64,000 nt of DNA from Ancistrus triradiatus (taxonomy: Eukaryota > Chordata > Actinopteri > Siluriformes > Loricariidae). The notes beneath the pieces were generated by a model, which ran no database searches, had not been told where the DNA came from, and saw nothing but the letters and a program-made list of their open reading frames with translations. The DNA is taken from assembly GCA_025084515.1 (NCBI GenBank), contig JAJAGP010000352.1, positions 124,001 to 188,000 on the forward strand. Reading direction: 5' to 3'. Of this stretch, positions 1 to 11,400 are shown piece after piece. A program made the translations under genes and the position numbers. Position 1 is the stretch's first letter; each line of letters begins with the position of its first letter.

Positions 1-929
1 AGATATCAGGCCCCGAATATTACATAAGAAGCAGAGCTGGACAGAAGAGCCGGGGTTTCTAGTGGTTTTTGCTGGTTGTGGGTCTCACCTGTGGTTTTCC
101 AGGAGCTCCCTGAGTCAATCTGGCTAAAAATAAGCTGTGTGTCACTTCTCTGGGACATCGTGTCAGGGTCGAGTTCCATCATAATCCAATAACTGGGTGC
201 ACAGATCAGTTTGTAGGGGCCACATTTCCACGTTTAACCTTCTCTTGAAGTAGTAAAAGCATCCCAAGTTCAGTGTTGTAAGCATTTCACGTTTTTTCAA
301 AATAATCCAACAAGTGTTCGGTGAGATTGGAGGTCCAGTGATGCTTCTAGTCCCAAATTCCAGACGTGCTCCTCCTGACCTGTTTTACATCGCCTTAAGG
401 TGTTTACATTTTACTCCAAAACCTACATTTAGGTCCAGTGGCAGTGGCAAAGATGAAACGCCTAACCATCATGAACCATCATGAGGAACCGAGACTCATC
501 TCAGCTTGACCTTTAAGGGCTTACAAGCAAAGGCACCAATTAGACAAACAGGCGACCTTTTGGTTATTGTAGTTCTCGAAAGGGTCTTTAAGGCACTTTC
601 TTTCGATCTTTGAGAACTTCTCAAAACCTTAGCGGGACCGTGGCTTAGTAACAATATAGTCATTTATCAGGCGTCCCTCATCCAGAGCGACTTACCACTG
701 AAAGAACCTTACAGTCGGAGCAATTGTGGGAGCAGCTCTGAAATTTACAGACCCTAAAGGTACAGCGACTCCAATTTCAGCTGCCAAGAGAAGATGGGTT
801 AGCGCTTTGAAACCACAGATGATGCTGCCCAGAAAGGAAGAATCTGGAAGACCCAAGCCCTCTCAAGCAGAGATGACCACCTGCTCTGAATTTTGCGGTT
901 TACATTTAATAGTCTCTTATAGGGGTGTA
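1..929. other. Intergenic sequence, left edge
   Basis: No gene is visible here. The only recognisable item is a short V-SINE tail near 661-696. Short open frames around 726-1101 lie on both strands and have no recognisable protein character. Confidence 0.5.
661..696 (-). repeat. V-SINE 3' tail fragment
   Basis: On the minus strand this reads as the conserved V-SINE tail (gtaagtcgctctggatgagg, then gacgcctgataaatg). The same tail is found in full-length copies at 42853-43044 and 48763-48932. The tRNA-like head is missing, so this is a 5'-truncated or decayed copy. Confidence 0.5.
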
Positions 930-1112
930 ACGATGCATGGCAATGCCAAATGGCACAACGTGCATCGTTTCTGCGTGTCTTGTTTTTACTTACATCCAAT
1001 TGCATTTTAGACACCAGATGGCGCCAGATCACGCCGCCGTGCTCAACGCTACACCAGTTAATTTTCTTTAAATTGTAGAGGACTAATAGTTTCTGTTTCA
1101 ATTTTTATGCAA
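930..1112. repeat. Duplicated ~185-bp segment, copy 1
   Basis: This segment aligns by eye with 1222-1410. Shared landmarks in the same order include tgcatgg-caatgc, aaatggcacaacg, ttacttacat, tgcattttag, cgccagatcacg, ccgtgctcac/aacgc, acaccagt and gaggacta. The two copies lie about 110 bp apart in the same orientation. Whether they are a local duplication or two insertions of one dispersed repeat cannot be told from this window. Confidence 0.6.
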
Positions 1113-1221
1113 GGTGTCGGCACTTATTTAGAATTTTTATTCTTCAGATATAAGGTCATTTAAGATAACTGAAGCTACAGTAAGAGAATTCTGTTCACAG
1201 TTTTTAAACTTCTCTTTCTAT

Positions 1222-1410
1222 AATGCATGGGCAATGCAAATGGCACAACGTTCCAATTCGTTTCTACGTTCTTTGTATGTTACTTACATCATGGTTTGCA
1301 TTTTAGGAACACCAAAAGGGCGCCAGATCACGCGCCGTGCTCACACGCATACACCAGTGAAAATTTCTTAAATTGTCGAGGACTAAATATTTCTTTTTCA
1401 ATTCCAATGA
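1222..1410. repeat. Duplicated ~185-bp segment, copy 2
   Basis: Direct-orientation partner of 930-1112, with the same landmarks and many single-base differences and small indels. A 63-codon open frame through it is shared with neither the other strand nor copy 1 and is treated as chance. Confidence 0.6.
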
Positions 1411-2015
1411 AAAAATAAATGGGGGGATATTTAAAACATTAAAGTATGAAATGTAATATTCATGGCAGTAAAAAACATGCAAAACCTTTTTTAGTTTGGC
1501 CAGCTGTTTATCGGCCGCAGCATAGTTTAAAAGTTAAAAACAGATGTTTTATTCCTATTATAATTAATTAGAGTTTGTGTAGAACGTGATAGGAGGGGTC
1601 ATTAGATGGCGCTTACCTGTATTTAGGCATAGTAAAGCGTGTGTTGTAAACGTTACCCAGCATTCAGATTTGCCCCGTGTGTTTTAATAAAACTTTTGTA
1701 TTAAATAAAATGCTAGAGGTTACAACAATTACAAAAAGCTAATGTAACTGGTGATGTCATATAGGGTTAAGCAGGTTAGTTTACCTTCATAATAATGATA
1801 ATATCCTTTATAAGACCATTGTAAGAACCATTATACCCACCCTCTGGTCAAACGCACATACTATAGTGAAATTCGAAATAAAATGCCCCGTCCAGTAGAG
1901 CCAGCACATCTGCATGCACACAGAACGGCCCTTAGAACAAACTAATATGAAGATGATAACCACAGCTCCAGTCCCAACCTTCCCACTCGCCAGGCTCGAT
2001 GTTTAGCTCTTTAAG

Positions 2016-2147
2016 ATGAAAGTGCTTCTGCTTGCGGCTGTGCTCTGGATCGGTTCATCCTCTCTGACATCCCATTACTATCCTTTAAGACGTTCCTTTG
2101 ACAGTTTAATACAGCAACATGGTTCGGTCTCGTTCATCCCGTTGTAG
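2016..2147 (+). CDS. Possible 43-residue secreted peptide or signal-peptide exon
   Basis: This is a short open frame that begins like a classical signal peptide: MKVLLLAAVLWIGSSSLTS, with a Lys at position 2, an uninterrupted hydrophobic core and small residues at a plausible cleavage site. About 24 residues follow, including HYYPLRRSFDSL, before TAG at 2145-2147. I do not recognise the family. It could be a small secreted peptide, the signal exon of a gene whose other exons I cannot find, or chance. No convincing TATA box or splice donor supports it, and no neighbour explains it. The hydrophobic pattern is seen directly; function and expression are unknown. Confidence 0.2.
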   Translation: MKVLLLAAVLWIGSSSLTSHYYPLRRSFDSLIQQHGSVSFIPL

Positions 2148-2439
2148 ATCAAAGATGGGTCTTAAGACGCCTCTCTGAAGTGCGAGCGCTGGCGGGGGCA
2201 GGCGGTGCGAGTTTCGTTCGTTTGGCGAGATCTGGCAACGCGGCCCTTAGGTGTTCTCTGTGAGCTGCCTTTCAGGAATCCCACTAGGTCATGAAAAGTT
2301 CCTTCAGCCCTCTGCTGCTCTTCGCCTGATTGCTGGCAGACGTTGTTCAGCCACAGTCATCGTTGGTATCCGATTTTTTAGAACCAATTTGTCCAGATTT
2401 GGAAGTTTAAATTCTAACTAGATATTATAGAGTAATTCC

Positions 2440-3060
2440 ATGGAGAGCATGAGAATAGGTGAGAAAATGATTGAAATGTTTAAAAACAATGTTCCTCAAA
2501 GAAATACTGGAAGGCATTTCCATATTTCAGCCCTCATGTTTTTTAATTTGTCTTGTTGATAAATGCATGGACGTCCCTGATAAAGATGGCGTCTTGAAAG
2601 CAGCTTATGTTTCTCTAAAATCTCACTGTACTTATGTGCATTAATGCTGCATCATAGAAGTGGAAATGACCTTTACCATACCGTGCCAGAGCCTGGCTTT
2701 GTGCTGATAACAGTCTGCATGCTCCTTTTGTCCGTCTTTGGTCCTGACCACACGGCATCCATTTCCTCCAGAAAAAGATCTGTGATACTGATGGGTCTGA
2801 GCACAATCCCCGTTCCCACTGGGTGATGGTCCATCCCTGATGCCTTCGAGCCCAGAGAAGCCGAAGCCGCTTCTGCAAAAGGCTTCTTTTTTAGCACAGT
2901 AACGTTTTAAGTGGTATCTGTGAATGTAACTCTGTATTGTAGAGCTTGATAAAGGTTTGATAAAGGAATCCCTTGTCCATGTGGTTCTATCAGCTATTGA
3001 TGAATGACAGTTCTTGATGCAGTGCCGTCTGAGGGAGCGGAGATCACCCCTCGTCAGTTT
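2440..3060 (-). mobile_element. Decayed Tc1-like transposase fragment (subfamily 2)
   Basis: Minus-strand reading gives a Tc1-type block, RRHQGWTITQWERG near 2800-2850, followed by S-V-S-Q-I-F in place of the usual S-x-F-x-I-F. An upstream stretch reads as the helix-turn-helix side (the complement of gacggcactgcatcaagaac). Stops and frameshifts break the frame. Related fragments lie at 25095-25850, 43981-44420 and 53190-53790. Terminal inverted repeats are not recognisable, so the limits are approximate. Confidence 0.65.
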
Positions 3061-3289
3061 AGGCTTGTGCCCTTACCCTTTAACACTTTACAATTCATTT
3101 TTCACTCCATCGTAGGCTAGGGTTTCTGCGATCGTTTGAGTAAATGCAGAAACCAGATCAGCTCCGTGAACAGAAGCGCAGTCGCTGTGGTAATAAGTGC
3201 AGCGTGAGATGGTTTATCACCATTTTAATACCAGCATCCCTGCTGAGACCCAAAATGCCAGAGTTAAAATCCCAGGCCTGTGTTTTTGG

Positions 3290-3560
3290 TTGATTCTCCC
3301 CTCGAGTGAGGAATTATGAGCCGAGTTCTCCTAAGTACCGTCAGCGGCGGTCTCTTATTTAAGCCCGTTCCCAGTTCAGTGACATTTCGGAGCGGCTTAC
3401 CGCCTCGTAAAACGCCCTTTCCTCCCAGCTTACGTGCTTTATGGGCCATATTTCATTTGGGCGTAGCGGGAGTTTCGGGGGCCGGCTCTCCACCGAGCGG
3501 CTTGTAATGCGACGAGGCACTAACGAGCCGGGATGATCTACACGACGTTGGCAGATACGA
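3290..3560. promoter_or_regulatory. CpG-rich block, possible distal promoter or enhancer
   Basis: A stretch of roughly 270 bases is much richer in CG dinucleotides than the flanking AT-rich DNA (for example cagcggcggtc, ggagcggcttaccgcctcg, gggccggctctccaccgagcgg). It contains no recognisable repeat and no convincing gene. It lies about 5 kb upstream of the lrfn2 start codon. Because lrfn2 appears to have an upstream non-coding exon, a promoter role is possible. Inference only. Confidence 0.25.
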
Positions 3561-3929
3561 AGAGGCTTTGATCTGCGGCACGTCTTTGAAGATGAGAGCC
3601 GTGATGGCTGGATGGGCTCGTTCTGCAGATAAAGTTTATACAGTTGAATTAACGTCAAACTCAAGAATGGGATCTTATTTTTATCGTTTCAAACGAACGC
3701 CCGTGATAAGACGAGTCGGGTTCGGTGATAAAGAATGCCTTCATTATTGACACTAAAAGTGCTTCAAGTACTGGATTTACTATAAAACAACACATTTGTA
3801 TGAAGGCTTTACACAACTATGGTCAGAAAGAACACAAGTCAGAGATGGGTGTGTTGACCATCACAAGTCAGGGAATGGCTGTGAAAAATAGACTCTCCTA
3901 AAAATGCCCTGATCTACGGGTGTTTAGTA

Positions 3930-4150
3930 ATTAATAAGCTCCGATCAACTGGAACTGTGACAAACTTGCCTGGACGATGCTGAGAAAACTACACATGATA
4001 ATGAGGCACTCACACTGAGCTGTGTCTGAGGGAGGATTTGCAAAAACAGAGGGTGAACAAAAATAACGTTGCATTCTCACCCTCCGAAAATCTTGTGTGA
4101 TGTGGGAGATGCTGTCCTTATACACGAGCTCAAATGAATTTACTGTTGTC
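3930..4150. repeat. Dispersed repeat fragment, related to 31190-31330
   Basis: Both places share the pattern tcaactgg-(a/c)ac-(t/c)gtgacaaacttgcctgga followed by similar downstream sequence. The 31 kb copy sits in a decayed Tc1-like element, so this is probably a piece of the same kind. No coding potential is seen. Confidence 0.4.
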
Positions 4151-4270
4151 ACGTTCGGTGTGTAACCTTCGTGCTAAAGCTCGTTTTGTTAAATAGTTTC
4201 TTGGGTATGAAAAGTATCAGTTCAGAAATAGGATAAAATATTAATGACTGAAATCTATCAGCTCTAAAAC

Positions 4271-4295
4271 CTCCTCCTCTCTCTCTCTCTCTCTC
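4271..4295. repeat. (CT)n microsatellite
   Basis: A short run of CT dinucleotides. A second, similar run lies at 4847-4875, and the 550 bp between them has no gene. Confidence 0.9.
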
Positions 4296-4845
4296 GATTC
4301 AGTTCCTTCAAAGTTTTATTGGATTTACTGGCATGACAGATATTCAAGTTTGTGTTGCCAAATCCTGGATAGAAAACTCTGAAAACAACTAGATAGAAAC
4401 AAAATGTATGTACAGTCATTATCTCACCACTGATTATCTCATGAAACTCATCTCTCACCACCTGCGATGGCAGGACAGATTTCTCTCCATGCACTTTACC
4501 TCGAAAAGCCGCCAAAAATCGTCTCTCGTCCTCGCCAGTCTTGAAATGTGACAAATCTCCTGCCAGCAATGAAATTCTACCCCGTTGCGCCACCAAGTTT
4601 TCAGACGACCGGTTGGTAGGTGTCCCTTTAATCCTATGGACGGTGTCGCCTTCCCTGCTCTCTCCTCAGCTAGCACCTCACCTTTAGACAATAGGGCTTA
4701 AGTTATCGTCGTAACTGACCAAGTTCACCCCTTGATGGCAGAAGGACACTTTGAGCAGGAATGCACCATGGCACAAGGGTCGTATTGTCATGGATTGGTT
4801 CCAGGAACATGGAATGTATCTGATGATAAATTTCTGCAGTTCTGA

Positions 4846-4846
<1 letters not shown>

Positions 4847-4875
<29 letters not shown>
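4847..4875. repeat. (CT)n microsatellite
   Basis: About 13 CT units. The minus-strand open frames that run through it (RERERER peptides) are artefacts of this repeat. Confidence 0.9.
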
Positions 4876-4880
<5 letters not shown>

Positions 4881-5379
4881 GTTGTATTGATTCACCGGGA
4901 CCACTGGCCACTTAACCACCATCGATTTGTTAATGATGATAATAGACCACTGTTTAGTAAAGCCCTACCTAAAGAACGCAGTTTACCCCTCACTCCTCTC
5001 TGTTTCCTCTGATGCAGCTGAACCAATGAATAACTAACAAATAAATACACAGACAGAAGGGGAAGTGATCTGATATAAATAGGTCCTTTGAGGACAGTGA
5101 ACTCCTGGTCTTGTTCATAAACCAGTTTGAGATGATGTGAGCTTTGTTGTTTATGGTGTATTATCCTGCTGGAAGTAGATATCAGAAGATGGTACACTGT
5201 GCTCATAAAGGGGTGCACATGGTCACCAACAATACTCAGACAGGCTGTGGGGTTTAAGCCATGCTCAGCTGGTATTAAGGGGCCCAAAGTGTGGCAAGAA
5301 CCAGCCTGAACTGTTGATACGAGGCAGGATGGAGCCATGCTTTCATGTTTTTTATGCCAAATTCTGACAGAAATCATGA

Positions 5380-5830
5380 CTCATCAGACGAGGCGACATT
5401 TTTACAATCTTCTGACGTCCAGTTTCAGTGAACCCATGTACATTGTAGCCTCAGTCTTCTGTCCTTAGCTGATAGGAGGGGCACCCGGTGTGATCTTAGC
5501 CCATCTGCTTCAAGGTTTGACATGCTGTTTGCTCAGAGATGCTCTTCTTGTTTGAGTTACCATTACCTTTCTATCAGCTCAAACCAGTCTGGCTTCTCCT
5601 ATGACCTCTGTCAACATGGCATTTTCACCCAGAGATCTTCCCTCACTGGATAGTTTCTCTTTTTCAAACCATTCTCTGTAAGCCCTAGAGATGGCACGGT
5701 GTGTGAAAATCCCAGTAGATCAGCAGGTTCTGAAATCCTCGGTTTGATCATGTCTACATGCCTAAATGCATCGAGTTTCTGCCGTGTGATTGGCTGATTA
5801 GATATTTGCGTTAACAAGCAGCTGAACAGG
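5380..5830. repeat. Common fish dispersed repeat (DNA-transposon-like), family not named
   Basis: The same sequence recurs at 15840-16210 and 18810-18960. Shared landmarks are catcagac-(g/c)aggcgac/tgac, ctgatagg, agcccatctgcttcaagg, cagagatgctcttcttgttt and accattctctgtaa. I recognise it as a repeat seen in many fish genomes but cannot assign its superfamily safely. No open frame of note. Confidence 0.7.
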
Positions 5831-6189
5831 TGAAAACATCTGCGGTATTTATAGAAGTTGCTTAAAACCTTTGCTTAGGGGATCACTGTCTAGGTAAAAC
5901 TTCACGGTGTCAGTGATCTTTCAAACGTCTTCGTTGTTGTTGTTAGATTCAGAGCTGTATCATCTGGCTTTCAGTGTACTCTTTGTGGTGCTTCTTTTTA
6001 AGGTTTCCACCAGATGTGCTGTGCAAACGGCTGTTTGATGGATTTTCTTAGTCACAAGATTTATTCAATATTTTATTTCTCTTCACTGTTGACTCTACAT
6101 GTTTTATTTATTATATTTTTGAATACGTTCTCTCTGTCAGTATTTATTTAGCTTCTGTTTATTTATACTGAATAACCTCTTTCTTAAAT

Positions 6190-6410
6190 ATAACATCTAG
6201 GCCACCCAAGCAGGTCGGGTCCCTTTTTGAGTCTTGGTCCTATCAAGGTTATATAATGTTTAGGGAGTTTTTCTTTGCCACTGTCACACTAGGCTTGCTC
6301 AATATGCGATTCTGTAGAAGATAATAGAGAAATGTAAAGCTGCTTTGAGACAATGCTCCATTGTGAAAAGCGCTATAGAACAAAATCTGATTGCCAGCTA
6401 GCTGGCAGTG
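6190..6410 (-). repeat. Dispersed repeat with 'gcaagcctag..gacagtggcaagg' core
   Basis: Minus-strand copy of a repeat present at least six times in the window (7570-7760, 15590-15760, 26005-26150, 33820-34030 and 37260-37480). In order it contains caaagcagctttac, gcaagcctag, gacagtggcaagg, aaactccctaaac and aagactcaaaaaggg-acccgacc. It looks like a short non-autonomous element common in ostariophysan fishes; its family name is uncertain. Confidence 0.7.
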
Positions 6411-7569
6411 TTTAGGTATTGATCGCATGGCTGATGAACCCAATAAGCAGGCAGGATGAAGATAAAAAAGATGAAATGTCAACATTAGGAATTCTCATAA
6501 ACCTAAATGATGATGTAAATGATCCTACTGTTTCTGCTGATCTGTGCTTTCTTCAGCCAAGATTGGTTAGCAGACCCCGGGGAAGTGAGTGTGTGTGTGT
6601 GTGTGCTTCAAATTTAATGGTTGGGGAGGATTTGTCCATTCGTCAGCCCCTTGTGTCCTTGGGCTCTGATTCCTCCGTGATTGATGCACTCGGGTGGTTG
6701 AACCTGACTTCCACTGAATCTGGCCTTCCAGAAAATGAACCCGTTTAGATCTGGGTGTTTGTGTAAGCTATTACACACTCTAGTTACACACTCTAGTGTG
6801 TGTCCCTATAGGGTTACAGTCACCGTTGGATTCAGACCTCTGATATCTACGCCTGAAGATCACACGACGTCGAATCGGCAGCATTTTAGCTTGACATGCA
6901 TCCACACACTGTAGGAAACGTGCTGAGTGCACATGGCGTGTAAATTGAGTTCCAGCATCCCTAAAAACGAAAGTAGGAACAGAAAGCATATGGTTTAAAC
7001 ATAATATTTTAACAATGAAAATACAGCAGTCCCACTTTCTGTCTCGGAGAGAAATTGTACCTTAGGCAGGGCTGCCTCTCTTTATTGATCTTTACCATTT
7101 GTTTTTATAGACTTTTCATTCCTTGTTTTTCCCTCGTTATCTTTTACTTTTAATACAATTTCATTTGTAATACTTTATAAACCAAGTGATGGCTTTGTGG
7201 CTCACAGGCTCAGTATTAAAGGAAGCTTTTTCAGGTTTATTGGTGTCTTTACAGTCACAGTCTTCCCCTACCCAAAAAGTCAGATGTTCTTCTGATGCAA
7301 GTGTGGGAATGATGGTACAAAATGACGTTAAAATGGTGCAGATATCACTGGGTGCTCAGCTAAAGCTAAACTTGACGCTCTGATCCAGAAATCGTCCCTG
7401 GACATCATGTTCAGCAGAGCTACATATTACAATCACAGCATGTTCTGTTTCTTCAGGAGGAGATTTGGGCAGAGAACGAATGCAGCAGTTAAAAGACAAG
7501 ATCAAATCAGTGACATTTTGAAATCATCACTCCTTACTGAATCGAAACCGAGACTGAACCAAGTCGAGC

Positions 7570-7760
7570 CCATTTTATTTCTGTAGCGATTTTTACAACG
7601 GGGCATTGTCGCAAAGCAGCTTTATAATTATCTCGGCCCACAGCCCTAACTGAGCAAGTGTTGGGTGACAGTGGCAAGAAAAATCTCCTTAAATGTAATA
7701 AAAAGAATCCTTGGGAGGATTCTCGAAAAGAGACCAAATCTCCTTTGGTGGCTTAGATGA
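7570..7760 (+). repeat. Dispersed repeat with 'gacagtggcaag' core
   Basis: Plus-strand, diverged copy of the repeat described at 6190-6410: ttgtcgcaaagcagcttta, gagcaagtgttgggtgacag, tggcaagaaaaatctcc and ccttgggagga occur in the expected order. Confidence 0.7.
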
Positions 7761-8047
7761 CATGTAAGAATTAAACTAAGTTACCGAATTAATAAGCTTA
7801 AATACACAGAAGCTAAATATAAAAATGAATAGAGATAACATATTTAAAGAAAGTATATTAATAAAAAAGTAATATATGGACTACAACATATTAAAGAGAG
7901 TACAATGATATGAAGAGTATAACATAGAGAATATAAGACGATAATAGAAATAATAAATATAATAACACAGAGAATATGACGAGGGTACTGGCAACTTCCC
8001 CAAATTATCGTAGGTCATAACGTCCCAGTCCCAGTATAAACACATGA

Positions 8048-8081
<34 letters not shown>

Positions 8082-8445
8082 TCAGCAGACGAGAACGAGT
8101 AAATGAACATCTGCTACAGAGACCTGCTCCAAACACGACAATGTTTCCAGTCATTAAATATCAGAAACGGGTTCAAACGGCAATTCCCCCATCATTACAT
8201 AAATTATTTATGATTCCGTTCAGATTCGTGATGAGAATAAATAGTGTTAGGTGAAATGCCTCCCTAAATGCACCTGTGCAGAGTAAAGCAGGTTCTGTGG
8301 TCATCAGGAAGGATGCAAATGGTCCTCACTGGTCTTTCTCTACTTTAATAAATGCTTGTGTCAGAGCAAATGACATTTTCCCTCATCGCTAATGTTTCGT
8401 TTTCTCTTTCTCGCCCTGCCATAGGTCCCTTTTTATGAACTGACC
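7761..8445. other. lrfn2: Sequence just upstream of the lrfn2 coding exon
   Basis: AT-rich sequence containing an (AC)n run at 8049-8080. A pyrimidine tract ending in ccatag at 8424 looks like a splice acceptor. This implies that the coding exon starts near 8425 with a 21-base leader before the ATG, and that at least one 5' non-coding exon lies further upstream. That exon was not identified. Confidence 0.5.
8049..8080. repeat. (AC)16 microsatellite
   Basis: An uninterrupted AC dinucleotide run of 32 bases. Confidence 0.95.
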
Positions 8446-11400
8446 ATGGGCCGTTTGCTTTGGCAGCTGCTGGTCCTGGTTATGGCTGTGGCGGCGGTTC
8501 ACGCGTGTCCCAAGTACTGTTTGTGCCAGAACTTGTCCGAGTCTCTCGGGACGCTGTGTCCTGCTAAAGGCCTTCTGTTCGTGCCTCCCGACATCGACCG
8601 GCACACGGTGGAGCTCCGGCTGGGCGGCAACTTCATCCTGCGGGTCACGCCGCAGGACTTCGCCAACATGACCGAGCTGGTGGACCTGACCTTGTCACGC
8701 AACAGCATCAGCTCCGTCCAGGCGTTCTCCTTCGCCGACCTGGAGACGCTGCGCTCTCTGCACATGGACAACAACCGGCTGGCCGAGTTGGGTCCGGATG
8801 ACCTGCGGGGGCTCGTCAACCTGCAGTACCTGATTCTGAACAACAACCAGCTGAGCCACATCTCCGAACGTGCCTTCGAGGACCTGGTGCCGACGATCGA
8901 GGATCTCGATCTGTCCTACAACAACCTGCATGCCGTGCCCTGGCACTCGGTGCGCCACATGGTCAACCTGCACCAACTCACTCTGGACCACAACTTGCTG
9001 GAATACATCCCGGAGGGTACTTTTACCGCTCTGGAGAGACTGGCGCGCCTGGATCTGACGTCCAACCGACTCCGGAAACTTCCACCGGACCCCATTTTTG
9101 CTCGGGCGCAAGAGTCGTTGCAGGATATGGTGCAAGTCTCGACGCCGTTCTCGCCCCAGCTCTCGCTGAGCATCGGCGGGAATCCGCTGCACTGCAACTG
9201 CGAGATGCTCTGGTTTCGACGGCTGGAGCGCGACAACGACTTGGAAACCTGCGCCTCGCCTTCGGCCCTGAAGGGGCGCTACTTCTGGAGCATAAGGGAG
9301 GACGAGTTCATGTGCGAGCAGCCTCTTATCACGCAGCACACGCACAGGTTGCTGGTTCTAGAGGGGCAGACGGCCAGCTTGAAATGCGAGGCCGTTGGAG
9401 ACCCGGCTCCCACCATCCACTGGCTCGCCCCCGACGAACATCTCCTCGGCAACTCTTCCAGGATCGTCGTGTACGGCAACGGAACCCTTTTGATCACCAT
9501 CACCACCTCGAAAGACTTCGGTACGTTCACCTGCATCGCGGCGAACCTCGCCGGAGAATCCACCGCCTCCGTGGAGCTTTCTATCGTCCAGCTGCCCCAC
9601 ATCAGCAACGGGACCGGGCAACCCAAGTCTCGCCTCTCTGACATCACGGGGACGTCAAAGGTCACCCCCAAGAGCCAACCGGAAAAGGACAAGGCGGTCA
9701 CGGTTTCTGAGGTGACCACAGACTCCGCCCTGGTTAGGTGGTCCGTCAGTAAATCGGCTCCCAAAGTGAAGATGTTCCAGCTGCAGTACAACTGCTCCGA
9801 TGATGAAGTCCTCATATACAGGTATGGCACCAAAACATGGGATGGGATCAAACTAATGCCTGTAGATTAGGAAAGATTACAGATTACTTTTTTGTGCGAA
9901 TTTGTCACGATTGATGATTTTGCGCTGCGGACTTGATGCAAGTTTAAGTTTGTTGCCTTGGCAAACACTACCCAGGGTTTGTTCTGTCTCCACCACTAAA
10001 AAGTCAAAACATTCCTGGACAATAGAAAATTCAAACAACAATGAAATGATCAAACAAAGTAGAGGCAGCTGTAATTGGGCAGCCAGCTGTGGAAGGAGAA
10101 AAGGGACACAAAGGGTCTCTATTTTCTGGGGTTTCATCGATAACGATAATTAAGCGATACTTTGGCAGTTTATGTTCCTCGGTCTGTGTGTTCCTGATTG
10201 GTGAGGTCACATGGTCCAAGTAATGGAGGCTGATGGTCTCTCCAGGCCTTTAGAAAGAAAGCGGGAGAGGTAAACAGGCTGGAAAAATAAAGGTGCAGAG
10301 AAAAAGAAGGAGTACGAATACCACTACACCTGACTCGTAACTCCTTATGTCGATTTTAAGACGTCCAAAGGAAGGCAGGAACGGCCCAAATAACCCGAGG
10401 CCTCTACAGGAATGATTGCTGTTATTAAAAGAACCGTCCTGGTAAAGCAGCACATTTCCAATAAACTCTAATCATGTGGGTTGAAGAGCCGAGAAAGATT
10501 TGTTTTTAGAGGAAGCGCTTTCCTTCAGGTCCTGACACGCTCATATACGTCAGGGATTCAGGATCCAGAGCAGGTGAAGAATTTGTTTTCTTGGGATGTT
10601 ATAACCGTTAGTGCTCACTTGTGGATCCTCAGGGATCCATCCATCATCCATCACCCTCAGCTCCGTCCACTGAATGGATAAACAGCCCGAGCCTTACCTC
10701 TTCATCTGACTCCTAAAAATGGACTTATAACTCCCTTATACTGCTTTGAAAGAAAGAGGGAAAGACATACCAAACAGAAAGGAAAGGAAAAAAGAAGAAA
10801 GAAAAACATAAAAACAAAGGAAGAGAATGAATGAATGAACAAAAAAGAAAGAAACAATGACATGCCAAAGAGAAAAGAAAAAGGAGAGAATGAAAGAAAA
10901 AAAGCAATGAATGCTACATAGAAAAGAAAGAAATAAAGACAAAGAAACAAAGAAAGAAAACAAATAAAGGACAAGTGAAAGAATGAACAAAAGAAAGGAA
11001 GAAACAAAGAAAGAAAGAAAGTAATACCAAACAGAAAGGAAAGGACAAGTGACTGAATGAGCAAAAGAAAGAAAGAAAGAAAGAAAGAAAGACACAAACA
11101 AAAGAATGAATGAATGAACAAGAAAAGAAATAAACAAAAAAGAAAGAAATGCAAAGAGAAAAGAAAAAATAGAGAGTGAAAGAAAGAAAGCAGTGAATGC
11201 TAAATAAAAAAGAATGACAGAAAAACAAAGAAAATAAGAAAGAATGAAAGAACAAAACAAACAAACAAACAAACAAATACCAAACAGAAAGGAAAGGACA
11301 AATGACTGAATGAACAAAAGAAACAAACAAACAAACAATCAAACAAAGAAACGGAAAGAAATACCAAACAGAAAGGAAAGAAAAACAAAGAAAGAAAACC

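Noticed and set aside
4264..4911. Minus-strand frames with RERERER tails
   Set aside because: Generated by the two CT microsatellites.
8499..9851. Long open frames on the minus strand and other plus frames across lrfn2 exon 1 (for example 8695-9345)
   Set aside because: Shadow frames in a GC-rich exon; the plus frame gives a recognisable full LRR-Ig-FN3 protein.
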